From CAVQGZ01 sp964356295 (lineage in GTDB: Bacteria; Actinomycetota; Actinomycetes; Jiangellales; Jiangellaceae): a stretch of DNA of 36,839 nt. Where the stretch lies: contig CAYHHE010000023.1 of assembly GCA_964356295.1 (NCBI GenBank), forward strand, positions 1 to 36,839, in the 5' to 3' direction. Both the position numbers and the translations under genes were made by a program. This document shows positions 16,353 through 24,010 of this stretch, one piece after another. The notes below the pieces were generated by a model. That model did no database searches, had not been told where the DNA came from, and saw nothing but the letters and a program-made list of their open reading frames with translations. Each line of letters begins with the position of its first letter. The stretch's first letter is position 1.

Positions 16353-18446
16353 TCAGGCGTCGATGCGCTCGTGGTCGAGCCGAGAGGCCCCATCCACGAT
16401 GAAGTCACGTCGCGGCGCCACGTCGGTGCCCATGAGCAGCTCGAAGACGGCCTCGGCCGCCGAGGCGTCCCTGGTGGTGATGCGGCGAAGCAGCCGATGG
16501 CGTGGGTCCATGGTGGTCTCGGCCAGCTGGTCGGCGTCCATCTCTCCCAGGCCCTTGTATCGCTGCACGGGCTCCTTCCAGCGCTTGCCCTTCTTCTCCA
16601 GGTCGGCCAGCAGCCGTCCCAGCTCGGCGTCGGAGTGGGTGTAGCGGTAGCGCTCCTGCCCCTTGCCGGGGCTGGTGAGCTCCACCCGGTGCAGCGGCGG
16701 CACGGCCGCGTAGAGCCTCCCGGCCTCGACCAGGGGACGCAGGTACCGGAAGAAGAGGGTGATGAGCAGCGTGCGGATGTGCGAGCCGTCCACGTCCGCG
16801 TCGGTCATGATCACGATCTTGCTGTAGCGGGCCAGGCTCAGGTCGAACGTGCGGCCCGACCCGGCCCCGACGACTTGGATGATCGCTGCGCACTCGGCAT
16901 TGCCGAGCATGTCCGACACCGACGCCTTCTGGACGTTGAGGATCTTGCCGCGGAGGGGAAGCAGGGCCTGGAACTCCGCGTCGCGCGCCAGCTTCGCGGT
17001 GCCCAGCGCCGAGTCACCCTCGACGATGAACAGCTCGGTGCGGTCCACCTCGTCGGAGCGGCAGTCGACCAGCTTCGCCGGGAGCGCCGAGGTCTCCAGC
17101 GCGTTCTTGCGCCGCACGGTCTCTTTGTGCAGCCGCGCCGCCACCCGTGTCTTCGCGGCGTTGACCACCTTCTCCAGCACCGCCCCCGCGGCAGGCTTCT
17201 CCCCGCGGGGTGGGTTGGTCAGCCAACGACGTAGCTCGGTGTCGACGACGCGGGCCACGATGCTGCGCGCCGCGGCGGTGCCGAGCACCTCCTTGGTCTG
17301 GCCCTCGAACTGCGGCTCGGCCATCCGCACCGACACCACCGCGGTCAGCCCCTCGAGGACGTCGTCCTTCTCGATCTTGGCGTCGCCGGCCTTGAGTCTG
17401 CGGCCGTTGGCCTTGACCTGCTCCCGCAGGGCCTTGAGCATGCCCTGCTCGAAGCCAGCCAGGTGGGTGCCGCCCTTGGGCGTCGCGATGATGTTGACGA
17501 ACGAGCGCACCTCGGTCTCGTAGCCGGTGCCCCAGCGCAGCGCCACGTCCACCAGACATTCCCGTTCGACCTCGCGAGGCCTCATGTGGCCCTGCTCGTC
17601 GAGCACCGGCACGGTCTCGCAGAAGGTGCCGGACCCGGTCAGCCGCAGGATCGGCGACACCGGCGGGTCGTCGGCCAGGAACTCCACGTACTCGGTGATC
17701 CCGCCGTGATGGACGAACACCTGCTTGACAGGTTCGCTGCCCCGGTCGTCGGTGACGTGCACGGCCAGCCCCGGTACCAGGTAGGACGTCTGCCGAGCCC
17801 GCGTCGCCAACTCGTCGGAGGTGACGGTCGCGTCGCGGAGGAAGACCTGCCGGTCGGCCCAGAAACGCACCCGAGTGCCGGTCACCCCGCGCTTGACCTT
17901 GCCCAGCACCTGCAGCTCGGAATGGTCCAGGAAAGGGTCGAACGCGGCCTCCGGGCTGGGGGTCCCCACGTCGGAGTAGCGGCCCGGCTCGCCGCGCCGG
18001 AAGCTCATGGCGAACGTCGTGCTGCCGCGATCCACCTCGACATCCAGCCGGGACGACAGGGCGTTGACGACACTGGCCCCGACTCCGTGCAGCCCACCGG
18101 AGGCGGCGTAGGACCCGCCGCCGAACTTGCCCCCGGCGTGCAACCGGGTGAACACGAGCTCCACCCCAGTCAGGCCGGTTCGCGGCTCGATGTCCACCGG
18201 GATGCCGCGCCCGTCGTCGCGCACCTCCACGGACCCGTCCGCATGCAGCGTCACGTCGATACGGGTGCAGTGACCGGCCAGTGCCTCGTCCACGGCGTTG
18301 TCGATGATCTCCCACACGCAGTGCATGAGGCCCCGGGAGTCGGTGGACCCGATGTACATGCCGGGCCGCTTGCGAACGGCCTCGAGGCCCTCGAGGACCG
18401 ACAGGTGACGAGCCGTGTAGCTGTGCTCGGCGCTGATTCGACCCAC
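16353..18446 (-). CDS. parE: DNA topoisomerase IV / gyrase-type subunit B
   Basis: The ATPase subunit of the type IIA topoisomerase, 697 residues from the GTG at 18446. It has RKRPGMYIGST and the GHKL ATP site EIIDNAVDE (N50), then DDGRGIP and GLHGVGASVVNALS. The TOPRIM domain has FIVEGDSALGTAK and the metal-binding DADVDGSHI. The conserved QRYKGLGEMDADQL is near the C-terminus. The longer frame to 18497 adds 17 residues upstream of a TAGTCT -10 box and is less likely. The gene converges on parC with 35 bp between, so the two subunits are made from separate promoters. Confidence 0.95.
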   Translation of the reverse strand: MGRISAEHSYTARHLSVLEGLEAVRKRPGMYIGSTDSRGLMHCVWEIIDNAVDEALAGHCTRIDVTLHADGSVEVRDDGRGIPVDIEPRTGLTGVELVFTRLHAGGKFGGGSYAASGGLHGVGASVVNALSSRLDVEVDRGSTTFAMSFRRGEPGRYSDVGTPSPEAAFDPFLDHSELQVLGKVKRGVTGTRVRFWADRQVFLRDATVTSDELATRARQTSYLVPGLAVHVTDDRGSEPVKQVFVHHGGITEYVEFLADDPPVSPILRLTGSGTFCETVPVLDEQGHMRPREVERECLVDVALRWGTGYETEVRSFVNIIATPKGGTHLAGFEQGMLKALREQVKANGRRLKAGDAKIEKDDVLEGLTAVVSVRMAEPQFEGQTKEVLGTAAARSIVARVVDTELRRWLTNPPRGEKPAAGAVLEKVVNAAKTRVAARLHKETVRRKNALETSALPAKLVDCRSDEVDRTELFIVEGDSALGTAKLARDAEFQALLPLRGKILNVQKASVSDMLGNAECAAIIQVVGAGSGRTFDLSLARYSKIVIMTDADVDGSHIRTLLITLFFRYLRPLVEAGRLYAAVPPLHRVELTSPGKGQERYRYTHSDAELGRLLADLEKKGKRWKEPVQRYKGLGEMDADQLAETTMDPRHRLLRRITTRDASAAEAVFELLMGTDVAPRRDFIVDGASRLDHERIDA

Positions 18447-18453
18447 GCCCGGA

Positions 18454-18459
18454 AGACTA
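18454..18459 (-). promoter_or_regulatory. -10 box of a leaderless start for parE
   Basis: TAGTCT, seven bases, then GTG at 18446. There is no Shine-Dalgarno sequence. This sets the start inside the longer open frame. Confidence 0.6.
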
Positions 18460-18560
18460 CGTCGCACCTGCGACACGGTCGGTCGGCTCGCCCCCATGCT
18501 CGGGCGTGTCGCACTTCGCCGGATCGTGACATTCGCCGAGAGCGAACCCAGTTCGTTCGG

Positions 18561-18594
18561 TTGACCGGGATTAGTCGGACCGTGGTCTTATGTT
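18561..18594 (+). promoter_or_regulatory. Possible promoter of the DUF7455 gene
   Basis: TTGACC at 18561-18566 is a good -35 hexamer. TATGTT at 18589-18594 is a good -10 but lies 22 bases away, longer than the usual 17-19. The leader would be about 45 bases and includes the GAGGAGGGG ribosome binding site. Confidence 0.4.
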
Positions 18595-18646
18595 GGTGTC
18601 AACGACGGGGGCGAGCCACCCGCCACCGAGACGAGGAGGGGCCGAC

Positions 18647-18856
18647 ATGACGACCGCAGTCGCACGGCGCATAACGTCGCTCGACCGCTGCGACCGCTGC
18701 GGAGCGCAGGCTTACGTCCTCGTACGCCTCGAGACTGGTGGCGAGCTCTTCTTCTGCGCCCACCACGCGCGCAAGCACGACGAGGTGCTCCGCCCGATGG
18801 CCATCGAGTGGGTGGACGAGACCGACCGGCTGGCCGAGGACGCCTCCACTCGCTGA
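18647..18856 (+). CDS. DUF7455 small zinc-finger-like protein
   Basis: A 69-residue protein with CDRCG (about residue 13) and a later CAHHARKH (about residue 39), which together could bind one zinc ion. This small family is found next to the topoisomerase IV genes in many actinobacteria. Its function is unknown. The ATG at 18647 has a strong AGGAGGGG six bases upstream; the frame is open back to 18590, but the added residues are not protein-like. It is divergent from parE. Confidence 0.88.
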   Translation: MTTAVARRITSLDRCDRCGAQAYVLVRLETGGELFFCAHHARKHDEVLRPMAIEWVDETDRLAEDASTR

Positions 18857-18905
18857 TCCGTCCCGTTACCGACGTCACTGTGCGTTGCGGGCAGACTGAC
18901 CCGCC

Positions 18906-19385
18906 ATGACTGCGCTGACCCTCCTGGTGGGTCTCGGCATCGTCGTCGGGCTCGTCGGAACGGTCGTCGTCGTGCTGCCCGGGATCCTCATCGTGTGGGG
19001 ATCGCTCCTGGCCTGGTCGCTGCTGGACGACAACCCCTACCGGTGGGCCGTGCTCGGCGTCTCGACCGCCCTGCTGGTGGCAAGCACGGTCCTGAAGTAC
19101 CTCGTCCCCGGTCGACGCCTCTCCGAGTCCGGTGTGCCTGGGTGGTCGCTGCTCGCTGCCGGCATCGCCGGGATCGTCGGCTTCTTCCTCATCCCCGTCG
19201 TGGGGTTCTTCCTGGGCTTCGTGCTTGGGCTGCTGGGGTCGGAGATCCTGCGACTCAAGGACCTCTCGGTCGCGTGGCCGGCCACGAAGAGCGCGCTGGC
19301 CGCCGTGGGCATCTCGGTTGCTGTCGAGCTGTTCGCCGGCCTGCTCATGGCCGCGGCGTGGCTGGCGGCGGTGCTGGCGGCGTGA
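18906..19385 (+). CDS. DUF456 family membrane protein
   Basis: A 159-residue integral membrane protein with four or five hydrophobic segments and the family pattern GLVGTVVVVLPGILIVWG, then YRWAVL and GFFLIPVVGFFLGFVLG. Glycine-rich membrane helices of this kind occur in many bacteria, and no function has been established. It follows the DUF7455 gene by 49 bp. No clear Shine-Dalgarno sequence is present, so it may be leaderless or translated from a read-through transcript. It ends seven bases from the convergent ABC permease. Confidence 0.88.
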   Translation: MTALTLLVGLGIVVGLVGTVVVVLPGILIVWGSLLAWSLLDDNPYRWAVLGVSTALLVASTVLKYLVPGRRLSESGVPGWSLLAAGIAGIVGFFLIPVVGFFLGFVLGLLGSEILRLKDLSVAWPATKSALAAVGISVAVELFAGLLMAAAWLAAVLAA

Positions 19386-19392
19386 ACCGGCG

Positions 19393-20268
19393 CTAGCTCA
19401 GGACGTCCTTGGTGGTGAGCCGGGCCCAGGCCAGCGTGAGGAACACCGCGCCGTAGCCGGCCTGCAGGGCGAGGTTGTCCAGGAACGAGTCCCAGACGAT
19501 GGGTGAGCGCAGCAGGTCGGCGAACTCCAGCCAGGTGTTCGTGGGAAGCCACGGGTGCAGCCAGTCCAGCTGCGACAGTCCGCCCAGGATCTGCGAGGCG
19601 ATCGCGACGATGACTGTGGCGGCCATCGCGCCGACCGGGACGTCGGTCAGCGTCGAGACGAAGACGCCGATGCTGGCCAGGCCCGTCATGGCGATCCCGA
19701 CGAACAGCGTCAGCAGGCCGATACGCGTCACCAGCTCGGACGTGCCGAGGCTCTGGCCGGACAGGCTTGCCGCGTCCCCCACACCGAACAGGATGGTGCC
19801 CAGCAGCATGCCGACGCCGGCCATGACTGCCGGCGCGACCAGGCAGAACAGCAGGACGACCAGGCTCTTGACCGCGAGCAGGCGGGTGCGCCCGGCGGGG
19901 GCGAGCAGCAGGTAGCGCAGGGTGCCCTGACCGGCCTCCCCGGCGATGCTGTCCCCGGCCACCGCGGCGACCGTCAGCGGCAGGAACAGCGGGATGGCGA
20001 CCACCAGGGACGTGGCAGCAACGAACACCCCGGACTGAGTCACCTGGTCGAGGAAGGGCGGCCCGTCCCCCGGGCCGGGTGGAGTGGAGGAGAGCTCGAG
20101 GGCGACGGCGATGAGCACCGGGATCGCGACCAGCGCGGCCAGCAGCGCCAGGGTGCGGCGGCGCCGGAACAGCAGCAGCACCTCCGAGCGCAGCAGCCGT
20201 CCGCCGGCCACCCTGGGTGGCGCGGACGTTGCCTGCGGCGGCGCCAGCGCGTGCTCAGCCGGCGACAT
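19393..20268 (-). CDS. ABC-2 type transporter permease
   Basis: A 291-residue membrane subunit with six predicted membrane helices. The N-terminal cytoplasmic tail ends in a LRSEVLLLFRRRRTLALL entry helix, and the AGEAGQGTLRYLLLAPAGRTRLLAVK motif is typical of ABC-2 permeases that work with a separate ATPase. GGAGGG lies five bases before the ATG at 20268, inside the upstream ATPase gene, which it overlaps by 14 bp. It is the third gene of the LolA-like/ATPase/permease operon and is probably part of an exporter. Its substrate is unknown. Confidence 0.92.
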   Translation of the reverse strand: MSPAEHALAPPQATSAPPRVAGGRLLRSEVLLLFRRRRTLALLAALVAIPVLIAVALELSSTPPGPGDGPPFLDQVTQSGVFVAATSLVVAIPLFLPLTVAAVAGDSIAGEAGQGTLRYLLLAPAGRTRLLAVKSLVVLLFCLVAPAVMAGVGMLLGTILFGVGDAASLSGQSLGTSELVTRIGLLTLFVGIAMTGLASIGVFVSTLTDVPVGAMAATVIVAIASQILGGLSQLDWLHPWLPTNTWLEFADLLRSPIVWDSFLDNLALQAGYGAVFLTLAWARLTTKDVLS

Positions 20269-21199
20269 CGAAACCCTCCCCGGTGAGGGAGACGAACCGG
20301 TCCTCCAGGCTGACGTGGCTGACGGCGAACCCCCGGATCCTCACCCCACGCGACACCAGAGCGGCCACCACGTGCTCAGGCATCTGCTCACCCAGGCCGG
20401 CGCGCACTGCGGGCCCGTCCCCCTCGACCGTGGGCACGGCGTCGGTCAGACCCAGGTCGGTGAGCACCGCGACGGCGTCGGCCACATCCGGGGTGTCCAC
20501 CTGGACGTGCTGCCCGGACTCGGCCCTGAACTCCGCGAGTGTCCCCTGCGCCACCAGCGAGCCGCGGCTCATCACGCCCACGTGGGAGCAGATCTGCTCG
20601 ACCTCGGCGAGCAGGTGGGACGACACCAGCACCGTGCTGCCGTCGTCGGCGAGCGACCGAACCAGCGCGCGCACCTCGCGGGTCCCTTGCGGGTCGAGCC
20701 CGTTGGTGGGTTCGTCCAGCACGAGCAGCGAGCGCGGTCGCAGCAGCGCGCCGGCGATGCCCAGACGCTGCTTCATGCCCAGCGAGTAGGCCTTCGCGCG
20801 CTTGCCGGCCGCCGCCGTCAGCCCCACCCGGTCGAGCGCCGCAGCGACCCGGACCGCGCGGCTGCGAGCGTCGGTGGTGCGGTCGGCGGCGTCGAAGCGG
20901 GCCAGGTTGTCCGCACCGGACAGGTACGGGTAGAACGCCGGGCCCTCGACGAGGGCACCGACGTCCGGCAGCACCCTGGCGAGGGATCGCGGGACCTCGT
21001 GGCCGAGCACCCGCACCTCTCCCCCGTCGGCGGAGGCCAGGCCCAGCAGCATGCGCAGCGTCGTCGTCTTGCCCGAGCCGTTGGGGCCGAGGAACCCGTA
21101 GACGGATCCGGCCGGGACGGCAAGGCCGATGGCGTCGACGACGGTCTGGGAGCCGAAGCGCTTGGTCAGACCGGAGGTTGCGACAGCGAGGTCGCTCAC
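20255..21199 (-). CDS. ABC transporter ATP-binding protein
   Basis: A 314-residue ATPase: Walker A GPNGSGKT (38-45), signature YSLGMKQRLGIAG, Walker B LLVLDEPTNGLDPQG, and the switch region with VSSHLLAEVEQICSHVGVM. The roughly 90-residue C-terminal extension is typical of ATPases paired with ABC-2 permeases (DrrA/CcmA-like). The GTG start overlaps the LolA-like stop by four bases, so translation is probably coupled. It drives the permease encoded next. Confidence 0.95.
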   Translation of the reverse strand: MSDLAVATSGLTKRFGSQTVVDAIGLAVPAGSVYGFLGPNGSGKTTTLRMLLGLASADGGEVRVLGHEVPRSLARVLPDVGALVEGPAFYPYLSGADNLARFDAADRTTDARSRAVRVAAALDRVGLTAAAGKRAKAYSLGMKQRLGIAGALLRPRSLLVLDEPTNGLDPQGTREVRALVRSLADDGSTVLVSSHLLAEVEQICSHVGVMSRGSLVAQGTLAEFRAESGQHVQVDTPDVADAVAVLTDLGLTDAVPTVEGDGPAVRAGLGEQMPEHVVAALVSRGVRIRGFAVSHVSLEDRFVSLTGEGFDVAG

Positions 21200-22251
21200 G
21201 CGGCCGCGGCCGCGAGCACCTCAGGCGTCACAGCCCCGACCAGCACCCGTCCGTCGTCGGCCAGCATCACCGACAGCAGGGACGTGGTCAGCACCGCGCC
21301 GCCGGGTACCGGCTGGAGCACCTCGTCCGGGATCGGCATCTCGTCCGTGCCCGTGGTTCCGCCGGCGGCGTCGTGCGGCGGAAGGACCACGACGCTGGTC
21401 CAGCCCTCACCGATCACCTCGGGTCGGGGCATGGTCGGGCTGGTCGGCTTGCCCTGCGCGGAGTGCCCACCTGGCGTGTCGAAGGGCTCGACGCTCGCTC
21501 CGGGTGGAGTGTCCAACGCGAAGACGTCCGCGGCCGGAGGCGTGGGGTCGAAGGAGGTGAACGCGACATCGACGGCCGGCTCGCTGGCGCCGTCCGCGGT
21601 GATGGCGACCTGGAGCACCATGCCGGTCTGGGCGTCCACGGCCATGGCGACCTCACCGATCAGGGTGCCCGCCTGGGTGGGGTCCAGGAGCAGCAGATAT
21701 GCCTCGCGTCCGGCCACCACGACAGGCTCGCCAGCCGTGATCGTCGTCGTCGGCTCCAGGGTGTCGAGCACCCACTCGGCCACCTCGGTGGGGTCCGGGA
21801 TCTCCTGTCCGGACCACGGCGCTGCGCTGGAGTCCGATGGCTTGTCCGGAACCTCGCCGGTGCGCACCACCGCGGCGTCGGAGTCGTAGTACCACAGCTG
21901 GTCGCCGTTGCGAATGAGCGTCTGCTCCCCCATGGACGTCGCGGCCGACACGCGGGCGAGGTCCTCCCCGGAGCGCCAGACACGCACCGTCCGGTCCTCC
22001 TCGCCGAGGCCGGAGCCCGGGCCCATCGAGGACTCCCCGTCCAGCCCGGTGAGCAGCGCTGTCGGGATGCCCAGATCGGTGCTGACGAGAACGCTGCCGG
22101 AGAACGCGTCGACGTCGGCCTCCTGCGCCAGGACGAGGACCTCCTGCGGAGTCTTGGCCGGCAGGTCGGCTGACGCGCCCGGGGCGAGAGCACCGACGGC
22201 GATCACCGCCACCACGGCACCCGGCACTGCCCAGCGGATCGACCTGCGCAT
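21196..22251 (-). CDS. Secreted LolA-like (DUF2092-type) protein
   Basis: A 351-residue exported protein. Residues 1-27 form a signal peptide (MRRSIRWAVPGAVVAVIAVG, then a likely cut after GASA). There is no lipobox Cys, so it is secreted or anchored only by its signal. The rest resembles the LolA/RseB-like half-barrel fold: paired strands with DQLWYYDSDAAVV, EAYLLLLDPTQAGTLIGEVAMAVDAQTGMVLQVAI and VDVAFTSFDP. As first gene of an operon with an ABC ATPase and permease, it may hand a lipid or lipoprotein to or from the exporter. That role is inference. A TACACT box six bases before the ATG marks this start; the longer frame back to 22533 crosses repeats. Confidence 0.85.
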   Translation of the reverse strand: MRRSIRWAVPGAVVAVIAVGALAPGASADLPAKTPQEVLVLAQEADVDAFSGSVLVSTDLGIPTALLTGLDGESSMGPGSGLGEEDRTVRVWRSGEDLARVSAATSMGEQTLIRNGDQLWYYDSDAAVVRTGEVPDKPSDSSAAPWSGQEIPDPTEVAEWVLDTLEPTTTITAGEPVVVAGREAYLLLLDPTQAGTLIGEVAMAVDAQTGMVLQVAITADGASEPAVDVAFTSFDPTPPAADVFALDTPPGASVEPFDTPGGHSAQGKPTSPTMPRPEVIGEGWTSVVVLPPHDAAGGTTGTDEMPIPDEVLQPVPGGAVLTTSLLSVMLADDGRVLVGAVTPEVLAAAAA

Positions 22252-22257
22252 ACCCCG

Positions 22258-22263
22258 AGTGTA
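22258..22263 (-). promoter_or_regulatory. -10 box of a leaderless start for the LolA-like/ABC operon
   Basis: TACACT, six bases (CGGGGT), then ATG at 22251. There is no Shine-Dalgarno sequence. Confidence 0.65.
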
Positions 22264-22549
22264 CGTCCCGACGCGTGCGGGGGCATCGCGGGCGCGATGC
22301 GGCAGCGCGCTCAGACGCTGGCCACGGCTCTGCCGCGCTCGCCTCGATCGCCTGCTGGGAGGCGGGACGCACGGCGGCTGCCGGCCGCCCCCATGATCCA
22401 CGGCGCTCGTGGTGCTCCCCCGCGATGATCCACGGCGGAAAAGGTGCTCCCCGCGCACCAATCCCGCCAACCACACCACTGCGCCCGCACCGAAACCGCC
22501 GTGGATCACCACAGGGGCCGGGCGCCACGTCACCCGAGCCAGGACGCCC
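22264..22549. other. Intergenic gap of about 290 bp holding repeats
   Basis: It lies between the tnaA stop and the leaderless promoter of the LolA-like operon. No gene is supported. It contains the 32-bp-period direct repeat at 22393-22452 and an inverted copy of its core at 496-508 of the same kilobase (22496-22508). Confidence 0.6.
22393..22508. repeat. Direct repeats with a nearby inverted copy
   Basis: ATGATCCACGGCG at 22393-22405 and GGTGCTCCCC at 22411-22420 recur at 22425-22437 and 22443-22452, each with a five-base spacer and an exact period of 32. An inverted copy of the core, CCGCCGTGGATCA, is at 22496-22508 and could pair with the second copy to make a 13-bp stem with a loop of about 57 bases. 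It lies downstream of tnaA, so it could act in transcript termination, or it could be a member of a dispersed intergenic repeat family. Confidence 0.75.
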
Positions 22550-23923
22550 TCACAGCGGCTCGAACCGGGCGGTGAAGTGGCGCAGCTGGGGTGGCTCGTC
22601 GACGATTCGGTACCCGCCCAGGTCTGCGGCGTGGGCGGCGACTTGCTGGCAGACCTCGATCACGTAGTCGATGTGGGACTGGGTGTACGTGCGTCGCGGG
22701 ATGGCCAGGCGGACGAGGTCCATCGCGGCCGAGTGCTCCGTCCCGTCGGGGCGACGCCCGAACATGACCGTGCCGATCTCGCAGCCGCGCACCCCGCCGG
22801 CACGGTAGAGCGCCACGGCAACCGCCTGGCCCGGGTACTGCAGCGGGGGGATGTGCGGCACCAGGGACCGGGCGTCCAGGTACACCGCATGGCCCCCGAT
22901 CGGCTGCACCACCGGTATGCCGGACGCGGCCAGCGCCTCACCGAGGTAGGCCGTCGAGCGCACCCGGTAGCGCAGGTAGTCGTGCTGCACGGCCTCGAGA
23001 AGGCCCTGCGCCAGTGCCTCGAGGTCTCGTCCGGCCAGCCCCCCGTAGGTGGGGAACCCCTCGGTGAGGATGAGGATCGCGCGGCACTGCTCGGCCAGTG
23101 CGTCGTCGTCCAGGGCCAGCCAGCCACCGATGTTGCCCAGCGGGTCCTTCTTGGCGCTCATGGTCATTCCGTCGGCCAGGCAGGCCATGTCCGCGACGAT
23201 GTCGACGACGTCCCGCCCGGCCTGCCCGTCCTCACGCTCGCGGATGAACCAGGCGTTCTCGGCGAAGCGGCAGGCGTCGAGGAACAGCGGGACGCCGAAC
23301 CGGTCGCACACCGCACGAACGTCACGGAGGTTGGCCAGGCTCACCGGCTGACCGCCGCCAGAGTTGTTCGTGACAGTGACCATCACGACCGGTACGTCAG
23401 CTGCCCGCTCCTCGAGCAGGTCCTGCAGCGCGGCGACGTCCATGTTGCCCTTGAACGGATGGCGGCTGGCGGGGTCGTGCCCCTCGGGCAGCAGGAGGTC
23501 CAGCGCCACCGCCCCGCTGGCCTCGACGTTGGCCCGGGTCGTGTCGAAGTGCGTGTTGTTCGGCACGACGCGCCCCGGCCCGCCGAGGACGCTGAACAGG
23601 ATGCGCTCAGCGGCCCGTCCCTGATGGGTGGGGATGACGTGGCGGAACGGGAACAGCGAGCGAACCGCGTCCCGGAACACGAACCAGCTCGGGGAGCCGG
23701 CGTAGGACTCGTCCCCGTGCTGGATCGCCGCCCACTGGTCGCGGCTCATCGCACCGGTGCCCGAGTCAGTGAGCAGATCGATGAGCACGTCCTGCGCCGC
23801 GAGCCCGAACAGGTTGTTGCCGGCGGCGGCCAGTGCGGTCTCCCGTTCGGCCTGGCTAGTCATCCGCAGCGGCTCGACGGAGTGGATGCGGAACGGCTCG
23901 ATGATCGTGCGGAAGGTCGCCAT
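22550..23923 (-). CDS. tnaA: Tryptophanase
   Basis: A PLP enzyme of 457 residues that cleaves L-tryptophan to indole, pyruvate and ammonia. It has GDESYAGS (Tyr74), IPTHQGRAAE for PLP phosphate binding, NNTHFDTTR, VTVTNNSGGGQPVS and the Schiff-base Lys in MSAKKD (K259). The related tyrosine phenol-lyase has Phe in the C-terminal LRFFTAR; here it is LRHFTARF (H449), the His known in tryptophanases, which is why I call TnaA. AGGA lies seven bases before the ATG at 23923. No TnaC-like leader with a Trp codon and no tryptophan permease gene is nearby. Cysteine or serine beta-elimination is a possible side activity. Confidence 0.88.
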   Translation of the reverse strand: MATFRTIIEPFRIHSVEPLRMTSQAERETALAAAGNNLFGLAAQDVLIDLLTDSGTGAMSRDQWAAIQHGDESYAGSPSWFVFRDAVRSLFPFRHVIPTHQGRAAERILFSVLGGPGRVVPNNTHFDTTRANVEASGAVALDLLLPEGHDPASRHPFKGNMDVAALQDLLEERAADVPVVMVTVTNNSGGGQPVSLANLRDVRAVCDRFGVPLFLDACRFAENAWFIREREDGQAGRDVVDIVADMACLADGMTMSAKKDPLGNIGGWLALDDDALAEQCRAILILTEGFPTYGGLAGRDLEALAQGLLEAVQHDYLRYRVRSTAYLGEALAASGIPVVQPIGGHAVYLDARSLVPHIPPLQYPGQAVAVALYRAGGVRGCEIGTVMFGRRPDGTEHSAAMDLVRLAIPRRTYTQSHIDYVIEVCQQVAAHAADLGGYRIVDEPPQLRHFTARFEPL

Positions 23924-24010
23924 ACCCGCATCCTGCTTGCCGAGGTGACGATTGGCACCAACTCGGCAGAACTCGCCGACGCGGTGGCTCGGTCGACTAC
24001 AAAGAGGGCT

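Noticed and set aside
22550..23923. Tyrosine phenol-lyase as the identity of the beta-eliminating lyase
   Set aside because: C-terminal LRHFTAR carries His, as in tryptophanases; phenol-lyases have Phe there.
22409..24010. Extension of the pgi frame upstream across tnaA
   Set aside because: Sequence is a shadow of tnaA and adds over 500 residues unlike any isomerase.
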